In this document: piece after piece, positions 27,057 to 35,509 of the stretch
Layout of the letters: the number at the start of each line of letters is the position of its first letter
Numbering within the stretch: position 1 is the first letter of the stretch
Assembly: GCA_046328525.1 (NCBI GenBank)
Contig: JAXLWK010000004.1
Location: 62,001-126,000, forward strand
Length of the DNA: 64,000 bases
Direction: 5' to 3'
Source of the DNA: JBDHWG01 sp046328525
GTDB lineage: Bacteria > Chloroflexota > Anaerolineae > Epilineales > JAHCIE01
Program-made: the position numbers and the translations under genes
Notes under the pieces: generated by a model
Seen by the model: the letters and a program-made list of their open reading frames with translations, nothing else
What the model was told of the DNA's origin: nothing
Databases searched by the model: none

Positions 27057-27644
27057 TCAGCTTTTCTCGCTCGCTTTGTCCTCGGGCAGGGCAATCGTAA
27101 AACCCTGGCCGAGCAGGGCGTAGCTGTTCGCGCCGAGGTGGTGCACGGGCCGCATTTCCTCGTCGTCCGGCAGCAGCCACACGGCATCGAAGGCGGCGGG
27201 GTCGGCGGCGGCGCGCAGCACCTCCCCCACGAACAGGGTGTGGTCGCCGATCTCGTAGGTGTCCGCGAGGGCGCACTCGACCCAGGCGATGGCCTCCGCG
27301 ATGAGTGGCGCTTCGATCTCCTTCGCCTCGGCCCACGTCAGCCCGGCCTGGTGGAACTTATCGGCGCCCGACGCCGCGCTGAGCTTGCCGACGCGGGCGA
27401 CGGCCTCGGCCAGGGCGCGGCCGGGGATGCTGAGGCCGAACTGGCCGCTGCGGCGAATGAGGTCATAGCTGAAGCGCGTCGGGTGGATGGCGATGCCGAG
27501 GCAGGGCGGGTTCTGACTGAGGGCGTTCGTCCAGCCGACGGCCATGACGTTGACCTTGTCGCGGTACTTCGACGTGACCAGGGCGACCGGGCCGGGGCTG
27601 ACGAGGCGCGTGGCGAGCCAGAGGGGGATGTCTTGCTTCGGCAT
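27057..27644 (-). CDS. Flavin reductase-family protein (FMN-binding split barrel)
   Basis: 195 residues. The N-terminus PGPVALVTSKYRDKVNVMAVGWTNALS (in part: PGPVALVTSKYRDKVNVM), then PPCLGIAIHPTRFSYDLIRRSG and QFGLSIPG, and a conserved HTLFVGEVL strand, are typical of the flavin reductase/FMN-binding split-barrel family. Such proteins reduce FMN with NAD(P)H or bind FMN in other redox reactions. The ATG lies 4 bases past the holA stop, and holB begins 49 bases after its stop, so it is embedded in a replication gene cluster without an obvious link in function. The C-terminus is short and charged. The substrate is unknown. Confidence 0.88.
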   Translation of the reverse strand: MPKQDIPLWLATRLVSPGPVALVTSKYRDKVNVMAVGWTNALSQNPPCLGIAIHPTRFSYDLIRRSGQFGLSIPGRALAEAVARVGKLSAASGADKFHQAGLTWAEAKEIEAPLIAEAIAWVECALADTYEIGDHTLFVGEVLRAAADPAAFDAVWLLPDDEEMRPVHHLGANSYALLGQGFTIALPEDKASEKS

Positions 27645-27648
27645 GGTG

Positions 27649-28683
27649 TTAGTGGCCTCCCTTGATCTGGCCCCGGGTCAGGCCGACGACCAGCATGTCT
27701 AGCTCCAGGACCGGATTGATGCCGCTGGACTTGAGCGCCAGGTCGGCCTGGAGCAGGCGGCCCAGGATCGCTTCGAGCTGCGGGACGGTGAACTGCCGCG
27801 CCTGGCGCGACGCCTTCTCGACGACGAAGGGGTGCTGGCCGAGGCGTTGCGCCAGATCCGACGGCGCGAGGTTGGCCGTCTGGAGGAGGCGCACCTGCAG
27901 CAGGATGCGGAACTGGCGGGTAATCATGAACAGCAGGTACAGCGGCGCTTCGCCGTCGTCGAGCAGGCCGTGGAGGAGGCGCAGCGCGATGCGGCTGTCC
28001 CGCGCCGCGACCGCGTCCACCATCTCGAAGATGCTCGTCTGGGCGGCGGCGGGTACCATGCGGCGCACGTCGTCCTCGGTCACGGCGTGGCGCGGGCCGG
28101 CGTAGGTCAGCAGCTTGTCAAGCTCCTGGTCCAGCAGGCGCAGGTCGGCGCCGACGTAGGCGGCCAGGAGTGTCACGGCGGCGGGCTGAATCGCGCCGCC
28201 CTTGTGGCTCGCGCGCTCGCCGATCCAGCGGTTGAGGTCGCCTTTGCGCGGGTTGAGCGGCTCGAACTCGGTGATCCGCGCCCGGCCGCCCATCGCCTGC
28301 GCCGCCTTGAGCACGGGGTTGCTCTTGCCGATGGTCTTCGTCTCGACGAGGATGAGGTGGGTCGAGTCGGGGATGCGGGGCAGATAGGCGGCCAGGCCGT
28401 CGAGGAACGCCTTCGCGCCCTCGCCCGGCTCAGCCGCCGCCTCGCCGTCGCGGTCGCCTTTGCGCGCCGCCAGGCGTGTCAGCAGGCCGTCCACGATGAC
28501 CACGCGAGCGCCGAAGAAGGCGATGCCGTCGCAGGCGAGCGTGACCTCGTTGAGGGTGATGCGCTTGCCGTCGAGGCGGCTGGTGTTCATGTCGCCCCAG
28601 GCCGGGTCCACCAACTCAGCGCGCAGGCGAGCCAGGGCCTCGCTGCGGTTGAACTCGTTCTCGCCGTGCAGGATGTGGAGCAT
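27649..28683 (-). CDS. holA: DNA polymerase III delta subunit
   Basis: 344 residues, the usual length for the delta subunit. The N-terminus MLHILHGENEFNRSEALARL, the strand FFGARVVIVDGLL, LILVETKTIG, and the C-terminal collar domain (LRLLDQELDKLLTYAG, ITRQFRILLQVRLL, QFTVPQLEAILGRLLQADLALKSSG, quoted in part) match HolA/YqeN. Delta lacks a functional ATP site and is the wrench that opens the beta clamp. It is followed after 4 bases by the flavin reductase, then holB, which encodes its partner delta-prime; an operon with DUF6391 upstream (17-base gap) is likely. Confidence 0.92.
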   Translation of the reverse strand: MLHILHGENEFNRSEALARLRAELVDPAWGDMNTSRLDGKRITLNEVTLACDGIAFFGARVVIVDGLLTRLAARKGDRDGEAAAEPGEGAKAFLDGLAAYLPRIPDSTHLILVETKTIGKSNPVLKAAQAMGGRARITEFEPLNPRKGDLNRWIGERASHKGGAIQPAAVTLLAAYVGADLRLLDQELDKLLTYAGPRHAVTEDDVRRMVPAAAQTSIFEMVDAVAARDSRIALRLLHGLLDDGEAPLYLLFMITRQFRILLQVRLLQTANLAPSDLAQRLGQHPFVVEKASRQARQFTVPQLEAILGRLLQADLALKSSGINPVLELDMLVVGLTRGQIKGGH

Positions 28684-28699
28684 GGGCCGATAGATCGTC

Positions 28700-29209
28700 T
28701 CAGTGGGGGCCGCTGCCGATTTCGACGCGGTGGACGGGGACGCGACCCTGGCGGCGCTGCTTGACGCTCTTGAGATACGCGCCGTCGAAGTCGGCGGACG
28801 TGGTGACTTTCTCCTGCACCTTGGGGCCGAGGGGCTGGGCGACGAGGATGGCGACGGTGCTCGCCAGCACCATGCGCGGCAGCTTGTCCAGCATGCGCTC
28901 GTCGCGCGGGCCGGCGGCGGCGGTGAACGATGCTACGCCGGCGAGCAGGCCGGTCACGACGAGGTTCGTGCCGCAGTTGGGGTGAACCACCAGGTCGCGC
29001 TGGCCCGCGCGCACGCGGCGCATGGCCTCCTCGACCGCCGGGCCGATGGCGTCGGTGGGAATGTCGCCCAGAAGGTAGAAACCGCCCCAGTCCGAGCGCC
29101 CCGCCATGCTCACATTGGGGTACTGCTCGGCCAGGACGCGAATGGTGGCGTGCTCGATTCCGTGGTTGCGCCGCGTAGAGGCAACGGGTCCAACATCCAA
29201 TACGCTCAT
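28700..29209 (-). CDS. DUF6391 family protein
   Basis: 169 residues from the ATG at 29209. The N-terminus RRNHGIEHATIRVLAEQYP with a conserved His-Glu-His (HGIEHAT), then GRSDWGGFYLLGDIPT, LVVHPNCGTNLVVTGLLAG, and a hydrophobic helix pair (ASFTAAAG, MVLASTVAILVAQPLG), fit DUF6391, which as far as I recall is seen mainly in Chloroflexota and Cyanobacteria. The function is unknown. The HPNCGTN motif and the paired His residues could bind a metal. Two membrane-spanning helices are likely in the second half. It is probably the first gene of the holA-flavin reductase-holB-ricT run. Confidence 0.8.
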   Translation of the reverse strand: MSVLDVGPVASTRRNHGIEHATIRVLAEQYPNVSMAGRSDWGGFYLLGDIPTDAIGPAVEEAMRRVRAGQRDLVVHPNCGTNLVVTGLLAGVASFTAAAGPRDERMLDKLPRMVLASTVAILVAQPLGPKVQEKVTTSADFDGAYLKSVKQRRQGRVPVHRVEIGSGPH

Positions 29210-29280
29210 TTTACATCTCCCGGTTTCTTTTGCGTTACTTTCACGTTATATATACGGAGAGTCTCGTTGTCGTGTCGCAC

Positions 29281-29382
29281 AAGGTCGCTCAACAGTTTAG
29301 CGCGGAAAAGCCATATCGCGCTGCCGCTGGCGTAGGGGCAGGTTTGAAACCTGCCCCTACCACCGCCAGTTAAACTGTGGAG
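29281..29382. repeat. Composite palindromic element, copy 1
   Basis: Begins AAGGTCGCTCAACAGTTTAG and ends TTAAACTGTGG. Inside lies a perfect 29-base palindrome at 29332-29360 (GTAGGGGCAGG... and its complement). A second element with the same left end lies at 35757-35880 with a different centre. The 302 bases between DUF6391 and the secreted protein at 29513 contain this element and otherwise no gene; the genes are divergent, so promoters should also lie here, but no clear boxes were seen. Confidence 0.7.
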
Positions 29383-29512
29383 CCACCTCGCACACGGCGC
29401 CCACGTGGCTGCCTCATCTTGAGAAGTGTAGCACTTTACACGCCAGCCGGCAAGGCCCCTGGGCGAGAGCGAGCCGGCCGTGGCGCCGCTGCCGCTCTCG
29501 CCTGGAGGCATT

Positions 29513-30550
29513 ATGCGCCGCATCTTCGCGCGGCCCCGCTGGTGGGGCCTGGGCCTTGGGCTGCTCGCCCTGGTCCTTTTCTTCGTTGCCAGCGTCCAGC
29601 AGGCCCAGACGGCGACGGCCGCCCTGGGCCGCGCCGACAGCGGCCGCCACGTCGCCGCGTATCCCGGCCCCGGCGACACCCCTGCGCCATACCCCGCGCC
29701 GGCGACGGCGACGCTCCCGCCGCCCGGCAACCCCATCCGAACGGTCACACCGACGGCGACGACGGGCGCGGCGTACCCCGGTCCGAGCGAAACGCCCGGC
29801 GCTTATCCGCTGCCCGCCACGGCGACGGCGACGGCCACGCTGCCGCTGCCCCCCGGCGCGACGGCCACGCTGCCCGCTTACCCCGGCGCGACGGCCACGC
29901 TGCCGCTGCCCCCCGGCGCGACGGCCACGCTGCCCGCTTACCCCGGCGCGACGGCCACGCTCATGCCGCCGTACCCCGGCGCGACGGCCACGCTACCCGC
30001 TTACCCCGGCGCGACCCACACGCCGCCCGCTTACCCCGGCCCGACGCGCACCGCCACCCTCCAACCTCCGACGCGCACGCCGGCCCCGTACCCCTACCCC
30101 GGCACGGCGATTCCGTACCCGTATCCGGGGCCGACCGCCACGCCGACGGCCGAGGCGCACATCCTGACGTGTGACGACAGCGACGCGACCCACATCTGCC
30201 ACGGCGTCGTGGCGGTGAAGGTCTTTGTGGACTACCAGTGCAACCGGGTGTTCAATCCAACGGTGGACCTGGGCCTGGCGGACGTGGACGTGCAGGTCCG
30301 CCTGGACGACGGTCGGACGCTGACGGGGCATACGGACGCGGGCGGCGAGGTCACGCTCTCCGGTGTCCGGGTAACGCGCGGCCACCCGGCCCAGGTGCGC
30401 GTGGGCAAGCCCACGCCGCCGCCGCAGGTTGTCCAGGGCGGCCTGATGCTCTCCTTGTGCGGCAACAGCCCGGCGGTGGTGACGCTGACGGACGACAGCT
30501 TCTCGACGGAGCAGCGCACCAACGTCGCGTTCCGCTTCGCCGTGCGGTAG
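29513..30550 (+). CDS. Secreted Pro/Thr-rich repeat protein with SdrD_B-like end domain
   Basis: 345 residues from the ATG at 29513, eleven codons inside a longer frame. RIFARPRW is followed by a hydrophobic helix (GLGLGLLALVLFFVASVQQ), a signal peptide or anchor. Residues 45-220 are low complexity, repeating GATATLPAYP and GATATLPLPP decapeptides, probably an extended wall-spanning stalk. The C-terminal roughly 120 residues resemble an SdrD_B/Cna_B-like beta domain: VAVKVFVDYQCNRVFN, DVQVRLDDGRTLTGHTDAGG, EVTLSGV. There is no LPxTG motif at the end, so it is not an evident substrate of the sortase at 47.3 kb. A role in surface structure is inferred. Confidence 0.7.
   Translation: MRRIFARPRWWGLGLGLLALVLFFVASVQQAQTATAALGRADSGRHVAAYPGPGDTPAPYPAPATATLPPPGNPIRTVTPTATTGAAYPGPSETPGAYPLPATATATATLPLPPGATATLPAYPGATATLPLPPGATATLPAYPGATATLMPPYPGATATLPAYPGATHTPPAYPGPTRTATLQPPTRTPAPYPYPGTAIPYPYPGPTATPTAEAHILTCDDSDATHICHGVVAVKVFVDYQCNRVFNPTVDLGLADVDVQVRLDDGRTLTGHTDAGGEVTLSGVRVTRGHPAQVRVGKPTPPPQVVQGGLMLSLCGNSPAVVTLTDDSFSTEQRTNVAFRFAVR
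29829..30040 (+). repeat. Tandem repeat encoding GATATLP(L/A)(P/Y)P units
   Basis: Positions 29831-29880 and 29891-29940 are identical, giving a 60-base period made of two related 30-base halves (each starting GGCGCGACGGCCACGCTGCC). Degenerate copies continue to about 30040. The repeat is a multiple of three, so copy-number change would keep the frame and alter the stalk length. Confidence 0.9.
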
Positions 30551-30637
30551 GGGCCTGCGCCGACGCGGCCCAGATGCCTCGCTCCGCTCGGCAAGAGATT
30601 GGAAACGCAAAGGCGCAAAGACGCAAAGGGGAAACGC

Positions 30638-30701
30638 CAGGGCCGACTAAAGTCGGCGCTACAACGGCTCAACCCGTAGCGCCGACTTCAGTCGGCCCTG
30701 G
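30638..30701. repeat. Inverted pair of GCCGACT palindromes, possible bidirectional terminator
   Basis: CCAGGGCCGACTAAAGTCGG (30638 onward) and its near-exact inverted copy ending at 30701 can form a 26-pair stem with a 12-base loop. It lies between the convergent secreted-protein gene and livF. Just before it, 30600-30635 has short direct repeats of the type ACGCAAAGGCGCAAAG. Confidence 0.75.
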
Positions 30702-30719
30702 CTCGGCTACTGCGAGAGG

Positions 30720-31430
30720 TTACACGCCCAGGTAGGCTTCGCGGATCTCGGGCATCTTCGCCAGCGCGCGCGCCGGCCCCTCGAACTTGACCCGGCCTTC
30801 GGAGAACACGTAGGCGTAGTCGCTGACCGCCATCGCCATCGCCACGTTCTGCTCCACCAGCAGCATCGTCACGCCCTCCTGCTTCAGCTGCTGCAACGAC
30901 GCGAACAGGTCCAGCGTTAGGCGCGGCGACAGGCCCAGGGACAGCTCGTCCACCATCAGGACGCGCGGCTCGGCCATCAGCCCGCGCGCCACGGCCAGCA
31001 TCTGCTGCTCGCCGCCACTGAGCGTGCCGGACTTCTGCCAGCGCCGCTCGTTGAGGCGCGGGAACATGGCGTAGACGCGCTCCAGGTTCTTCTTCATGTT
31101 CCCCTGGGAGCGCTTCGTGAACGCGCCCATCTCCAGGTTCTCGTGGACGGTCATGTCGGTGAACAGCTGGCGGCCTTCGGGCACGAGGGTCAGCCCCTCC
31201 GAGGCGCGGGCGTAGGCCGGCATGCGCGTGATGTCCGCGCCCTCGAAAGTGACCTTGCCCTGCCACGCCTTGAGCAGCCCGCAGACGGTGCGCAGCATGG
31301 TCGTCTTGCCCGCGCCGTTGGAGCCGACCAGGGCGGTGAGCTTGCCCGGCTCCAGCTTCAGCGAGACGCCCCACAGAATCTGGACCTCGCCGTAGCCCGA
31401 CGTGATGTTGTCAACTTCCAAAACGGCCAT
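30720..31430 (-). CDS. livF: Branched-chain amino acid ABC transporter ATP-binding protein LivF
   Basis: 236 residues from the ATG at 31430. Walker A GSNGAGKTT, Q-loop and LVPEGRQLFTDMTVHENL, the ABC signature LSGGEQQMLAVARGL, Walker B VLMVDELSLGLSP and the switch His replaced by Gln (LLVEQN), as is usual in LivF. The end REAYLGV is a LivF hallmark. Four bases separate it from the livG stop. With LivG it powers uptake of branched-chain or related amino acids through the LivH/LivM channel. Last gene of the liv operon. Confidence 0.94.
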   Translation of the reverse strand: MAVLEVDNITSGYGEVQILWGVSLKLEPGKLTALVGSNGAGKTTMLRTVCGLLKAWQGKVTFEGADITRMPAYARASEGLTLVPEGRQLFTDMTVHENLEMGAFTKRSQGNMKKNLERVYAMFPRLNERRWQKSGTLSGGEQQMLAVARGLMAEPRVLMVDELSLGLSPRLTLDLFASLQQLKQEGVTMLLVEQNVAMAMAVSDYAYVFSEGRVKFEGPARALAKMPEIREAYLGV

Positions 31431-31434
31431 GGCG

Positions 31435-32217
31435 TCACGCTCCCTCGACAGGCGCGGCCTCGGCCGCATCCTCGTCGCTGCCCATCAGGCTCTCGGCCAG
31501 CTTGGGGTCGCCCAGGTACGCCTCGATGACCTGGGGGTTGTTCACGACCTCGTCCGGCGTCCCGGTGGCGATGAGCTTGCCGAAGTCGAGCACGAGCACG
31601 CGGTCGGAGACGTTCATCACGGCGTGCATCAGGTGCTCGATCATGAGGATCGTCACCCCCTCGTCGCGGATGTGTTTGATGAGGTCCACCATCATGCTGA
31701 CCTCGGACGGGTTCAGCCCGGCCAGCACCTCGTCCAGCAGCAGCAGGTACGGGCGGGCCGCCAGGGCGCGCGCCAGTTCCAGGCGCTTCTTCTGGGCGAC
31801 GTTGAGGCTGCCGGCGAGCTGGCCGGCGCGCTCGGCCAGACCGACCCGCGCCAGCACCTCGTTCGCCACCGCCGCCGCGTCCTTGAGGCGCTTGTGCTCG
31901 CGCCCGAAGCACGCCCCGACCATGACGTTCTCGCGCACGGTCAGGTCATTCAGCGGGCGAACGACCTGGTGCGTGCGCGCCATGCCCAGGTGCGCCACCC
32001 TGTTGGGCGGCCCCTTGGTGATGTCGTCGCCGCGAAAGAGGACCCGCCCGGTGTCCGACGGGTAGACCGAGTTGACGACATTGAACATCGTCGTCTTGCC
32101 CGCGCCGTTCGGCCCGATGAGGCCGAGGATCTGGCCCTCCGGCAGCTCGAAAGACACCTCGCTCAACGCCTGGAGGCCGCCGAAACGCTTGCTGATATTC
32201 TCGACTTTGAGCATCAT
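31435..32217 (-). CDS. livG: Branched-chain amino acid ABC transporter ATP-binding protein LivG
   Basis: 260 residues from the ATG at 32217, which overlaps the livM stop as ATGA and has AAGGTGG upstream. Walker A GPNGAGKTTMFNVV, the LivG-type FRGDDITKGPPNRVAHLGMARTHQ block, a signature of altered form (GSLNVAQKKRLELARALA instead of LSGGQ), Walker B LLLLDEVLAGLNP, and switch His in MIEHLMHAVM. The signature change to NVAQKK is unusual, although LivG proteins often show YGxQR there. A short acidic tail (GSDEDAAEAAPVEG) follows. It pairs with LivF. Confidence 0.93.
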   Translation of the reverse strand: MMLKVENISKRFGGLQALSEVSFELPEGQILGLIGPNGAGKTTMFNVVNSVYPSDTGRVLFRGDDITKGPPNRVAHLGMARTHQVVRPLNDLTVRENVMVGACFGREHKRLKDAAAVANEVLARVGLAERAGQLAGSLNVAQKKRLELARALAARPYLLLLDEVLAGLNPSEVSMMVDLIKHIRDEGVTILMIEHLMHAVMNVSDRVLVLDFGKLIATGTPDEVVNNPQVIEAYLGDPKLAESLMGSDEDAAEAAPVEGA

Positions 32218-33242
32218 TCGAGCCACCTTCGGGTCACGGGGAAGCGGCCACGGATCCAGCCGACGAGGCCGGCGGGGACGAAGAGGACGATGAGGAGCAG
32301 CGCCAGGCCGGCGAACGCGAGCTGCAAGTTCTTGAACAGGTCATTGGTGAGCAGGAAGCCGCGCATCTCCTGGTAGATGCCCGCGCCCAGCATCGGGCCG
32401 AGCACCGTGCCGTTGCCGCCGAGCATCACCATGACCAGCACCTCCAGCGAGCGCTGGAAGGGGAAGGCATCGAGCGGCTCGATGTTGCCGTTCTTGAAGA
32501 AGAAGATGACGCCGATGATGCCGGGGAAGATGGCCGACAGCACGTAGGCGATGGTCTTGTAGCGCCAGGGGTTGACGCCCATGACGATGGCCGCGTCCTC
32601 GTCCTCGCGGATGCTGAACAGGCCCAGGCCGAGGCGCGAGTCCTTGACGAAGAAGCTGACGCACGCCACGACGATGGCGAGGATCAGCATCAGGATGTAG
32701 CTCAGCTGCAGGGCGCTGGCCGCGCCGCCGTACTGGTTGTACACCCCGAAGTTGATGTGCATGCCCGTGGACGCGCCGAACGGCTCGAAGTTGGCGACGA
32801 ACGCGCGCGCCGCCTCGTTGACGCCGATGGTCGCCAGCGCAAAGTACGCGCCGCGCAGGCGGAGCAGCGCCAGGCCCAGGAGCGCCGCCAGGCCGCCGGC
32901 GACGAGGCCGCCGACGAGCAGCGCCGGGAAGAGGTTCCAGCCCAGGGCGCTCATGACGTAGAACCCGACGTAGCCGCCGAGGCCGAAGAAGACGATGTTG
33001 CCGAAGTTGACGTAGCCGGTGTAGCCCATGAGGATGTTCAGGCTGGCGGCGAGGCCGGCGAACATCAGCACGGTGAACATCGACTCGCGCAGGGTGTTGT
33101 TGCCGGTCACGAGCGGGAGCGCGCCCACGAGGAGCAGCAGCCCCATCACCACCCAGAACGAGGGCTTGCGCAGGGTCGCACCGATCGTGCCAATCGCGGG
33201 GCCGGTTTGTGGGACGGTCAGGGCGTCAGTGGCTGTGCTCAT
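32214..33242 (-). CDS. livM: Branched-chain amino acid ABC transporter permease LivM
   Basis: 342 residues with about nine hydrophobic helices, including FWVVMGLLLLVGALPLV, LRESMFTVLMFAGLAASLNIL and FFGLGGYVGFYVMSAL. The family motifs GYTGYVNFGNIVFFGLGGY and RLRGAYFALATIGVNEAAR are present, as is the cytoplasmic EAA-like loop (INPWRYK region: MGVNPWRYKTIAYVLSA). The ATG overlaps the livH stop as ATGA (33239-33242), and its own stop overlaps livG. It forms the membrane channel with LivH. Confidence 0.93.
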   Translation of the reverse strand: MSTATDALTVPQTGPAIGTIGATLRKPSFWVVMGLLLLVGALPLVTGNNTLRESMFTVLMFAGLAASLNILMGYTGYVNFGNIVFFGLGGYVGFYVMSALGWNLFPALLVGGLVAGGLAALLGLALLRLRGAYFALATIGVNEAARAFVANFEPFGASTGMHINFGVYNQYGGAASALQLSYILMLILAIVVACVSFFVKDSRLGLGLFSIREDEDAAIVMGVNPWRYKTIAYVLSAIFPGIIGVIFFFKNGNIEPLDAFPFQRSLEVLVMVMLGGNGTVLGPMLGAGIYQEMRGFLLTNDLFKNLQLAFAGLALLLIVLFVPAGLVGWIRGRFPVTRRWLE

Positions 33243-34102
33243 TGTCGTCGCGCTCCGAACAGGCCATTGGGGAAGAACACCAGCACAGCAATGAAGAGGA
33301 CAAACTCCAGGACGGGTACCCAGCCGACGGGCATGAACATCGGCACGACGCCCTCGACCATGCCCAGCAGCAGCCCGGCGAGGAGGGCGCCCAGCGGGTT
33401 GCCCAGGCCGCCCAGCACGCCGATGACGAAGGATTTGAGCTGGTAATCGCTGCCGCTCAGGATGGTGAACGGAAAGAAGGTGGCGATGACGCCGCCCGCC
33501 ACAACCGCCAGTGTGGCCCCGATGCCGAAGCTCAGCGCCAGAATGCGATTGGAGGGAATCCCCATCAGCTCGGCCGCCGCGCGGTTGTTGGCGACGGCGC
33601 GGATCGCCTTGCCCGGCCGGGTGCGGTTGAGGAACAGGTAGAGCAGGCCGGCGACGAGGAACGCCGTGATCGCGCCGACGACGCGGTTGGCCGGCATGCT
33701 CAGCGCGCCGACGGCCAGGGTGCCCAGGCTGTAGTCAATGTTCTGCGGCGACGACGTGAATATGAAGGTGCCGACGCCGATGATGATCATGCTCACCGCG
33801 TAGGTGGATAACAGGCTGGACAGGTACGGCGCGTTGATGACGCGCTGCACCGCGATGAAGTAGATCGCCAGGCCAAAGAGCAGGCCGAGAACGGCGACGA
33901 AGAAGAGAGCCAGGTACGGGTTGAGGCCGAAATTGGTAAAGATCAGGTATGTGGCGAACATACCGATGACGATGAGCGGGCCGTGGGTGAGGTTGATCAC
34001 CCGCATGACACCCCAGATGAGCGTCAGGCCCATCGCAGCCACCCCATACACGGATCCGAGCAAGAAACCGTCAACCACGGACTGAAGTAGGTGGTTATCC
34101 AT
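33239..34102 (-). CDS. livH: Branched-chain amino acid ABC transporter permease LivH
   Basis: 287 residues from the ATG at 34102, preceded by TAGGAGAGACA. About eight membrane helices; LivH marks are GFLLGSVYGVAAMGLTLIWG, GVMRVINLTHGPLIVIGMF and TRPGKAIRAVANNRAAAELM (the loop touching the ATPases), then LGGLGNPLGALLAGLLLGMVE (in part: GGLGNPLGALLAGLLLG). It forms the channel with LivM. The gap to the livK stop is about 90 bases, the only real gap in the operon; it contains no long hairpin. Confidence 0.94.
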   Translation of the reverse strand: MDNHLLQSVVDGFLLGSVYGVAAMGLTLIWGVMRVINLTHGPLIVIGMFATYLIFTNFGLNPYLALFFVAVLGLLFGLAIYFIAVQRVINAPYLSSLLSTYAVSMIIIGVGTFIFTSSPQNIDYSLGTLAVGALSMPANRVVGAITAFLVAGLLYLFLNRTRPGKAIRAVANNRAAAELMGIPSNRILALSFGIGATLAVVAGGVIATFFPFTILSGSDYQLKSFVIGVLGGLGNPLGALLAGLLLGMVEGVVPMFMPVGWVPVLEFVLFIAVLVFFPNGLFGARRQ

Positions 34103-34192
34103 TGTCTCTCCTAGGGATGCCTGATCGTCGAAAACAGCGCCGGGGGAGGGCCGCTCCCTTACGTCCATCCCCCGGCCATTCCTCGGCCCGTG

Positions 34193-35509
34193 TTAGCGGA
34201 GTGGGTAGACCCCGCTGGCGGTCTTGCTGGCCTCGGGCCACACGACCTGCTTCATCAACTTGCCGTCCGGTCCCTTCTGCCACTGGACGTAGACCATGTC
34301 GTGGCCGGTCTGGAGGCCGTGCATCTTCTCAGTGTCGAACTTGGTCGGCCCGAACATCGTCATCATGTTCGTGCCGTCGAGCGCGGCCTTGACCTTGTCC
34401 TTGTCAATCGAGCCGGCCTTCTCCAGCGCCCGCTGGAGGATCAGGCCGGCGGCGTAGCCGCCCGCGCCGTGGTAGGACGGCTCTTCGCTGTACTTCGCTT
34501 TGTAGGCGCTCACGAAGTCGGCGACGGCCGGCCCGTACCACTCCATGTTGGCCGCCTTCGCGGCGTCGGCGCTGTACTTGACCGTCGGCTCCCACTGCGA
34601 CGGGCCGACGATGCCCTGGGCCGCGGCGCCGATTTCGGCGAACTTCGGCTCCGGCGGGGCGACGAGCAGCGAGATGAACTTCGCCTTGGTGGCCTTTTCG
34701 GCGAGCTGCTTGGCGAACGTCGAGCCGTCCACGAAGTGGCCGCCGCCGATGATAGCGTCGGCGTCCGCCGGCACCTTGTTGATGAAGGCGGAGAAGTCGG
34801 CGGTGCCGGTGTCGTAGCCCTCGTTGATCATCACGTTGTAGCCCTTGTCCTGGGCGTACTTCGCCGCCGCGTTCACCACGTCCGTCGAGAACTTGTCCTT
34901 CTCGTGGATGATGGCGAGCTTCTTGGCGTTGGGGTCGAGCTTGCCGAGCAGGTCAATCGCGCCGGTGAGGTAGCGGCTGGCCGGCGTGTACGTCTGGTAG
35001 ACCAGGTTGTAGCCCTGCTGGTGGGTGGAGTCGGAGGCGGCGCCCGCCGTGATCATGATCTTGCCGTTTTGCTCGGCGACCACGGCGACGGCATCGGCCA
35101 GGCCACTGCTGTACGGGCTGATGAGGAAGTCGGCCTTGTCGTCGTTGATGAGCTTGGTGTACAGCTCCTGGACGCGGTCCTTCTTGCTCTCGTCGTCGTA
35201 CGACTTCGCGGCGAACTTGAGTACCGTGCCGTCGGCGAGCTTCACGCCGCCCTTGCTGTTGATCTCATCCATCCACAGCTTGAAGCCGTTGGTCTGCCGC
35301 CCCGATTCGAGGTTGGCGGAGCCAGTCTGGGACGTGGTGAATCCAATCGTGACCGTTTTCTCCCCGCCGGCTTTCGCTGCCGGTTGAGCTGCGCTCTGAG
35401 CTGGTTGCTGGGCCGCCGGCGCCGCCGGCTGCGTGGCTGCCCCCCCGGCGCAGGCTGTCGCCGAGAGGACAATGAGGATGACCAGGGACACGAGAACCAG
35501 TTTCCGCAT
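34193..35509 (-). CDS. livK: Branched-chain amino acid ABC transporter substrate-binding lipoprotein (LivK-like)
   Basis: 438 residues from the ATG at 35509, preceded by AGGAGATAGCC. A signal peptide with lipobox (LSATAC) gives a membrane-tethered lipoprotein, followed by an Ala/Pro/Gln-rich linker. The periplasmic-binding type 1 fold begins KTVTIGFTTSQTG and includes NGFKLWMDEINSKGGV, ISPYSSGLADAVAVVAEQNG and RALEKAGSIDKDKVKAALDG. It would bind the amino acid (or a related compound) outside and pass it to LivHM. First gene of livK-H-M-G-F; the ligand is not certain, as such proteins also bind amides and urea. Confidence 0.9.
   Translation of the reverse strand: MRKLVLVSLVILIVLSATACAGGAATQPAAPAAQQPAQSAAQPAAKAGGEKTVTIGFTTSQTGSANLESGRQTNGFKLWMDEINSKGGVKLADGTVLKFAAKSYDDESKKDRVQELYTKLINDDKADFLISPYSSGLADAVAVVAEQNGKIMITAGAASDSTHQQGYNLVYQTYTPASRYLTGAIDLLGKLDPNAKKLAIIHEKDKFSTDVVNAAAKYAQDKGYNVMINEGYDTGTADFSAFINKVPADADAIIGGGHFVDGSTFAKQLAEKATKAKFISLLVAPPEPKFAEIGAAAQGIVGPSQWEPTVKYSADAAKAANMEWYGPAVADFVSAYKAKYSEEPSYHGAGGYAAGLILQRALEKAGSIDKDKVKAALDGTNMMTMFGPTKFDTEKMHGLQTGHDMVYVQWQKGPDGKLMKQVVWPEASKTASGVYPLR

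Noticed and set aside
29829..30040. Regular repeats near 29.9 kb as a CRISPR array
   Set aside because: The period of 60 bases is made of in-frame near-identical halves without unique spacers, within a clear coding sequence.
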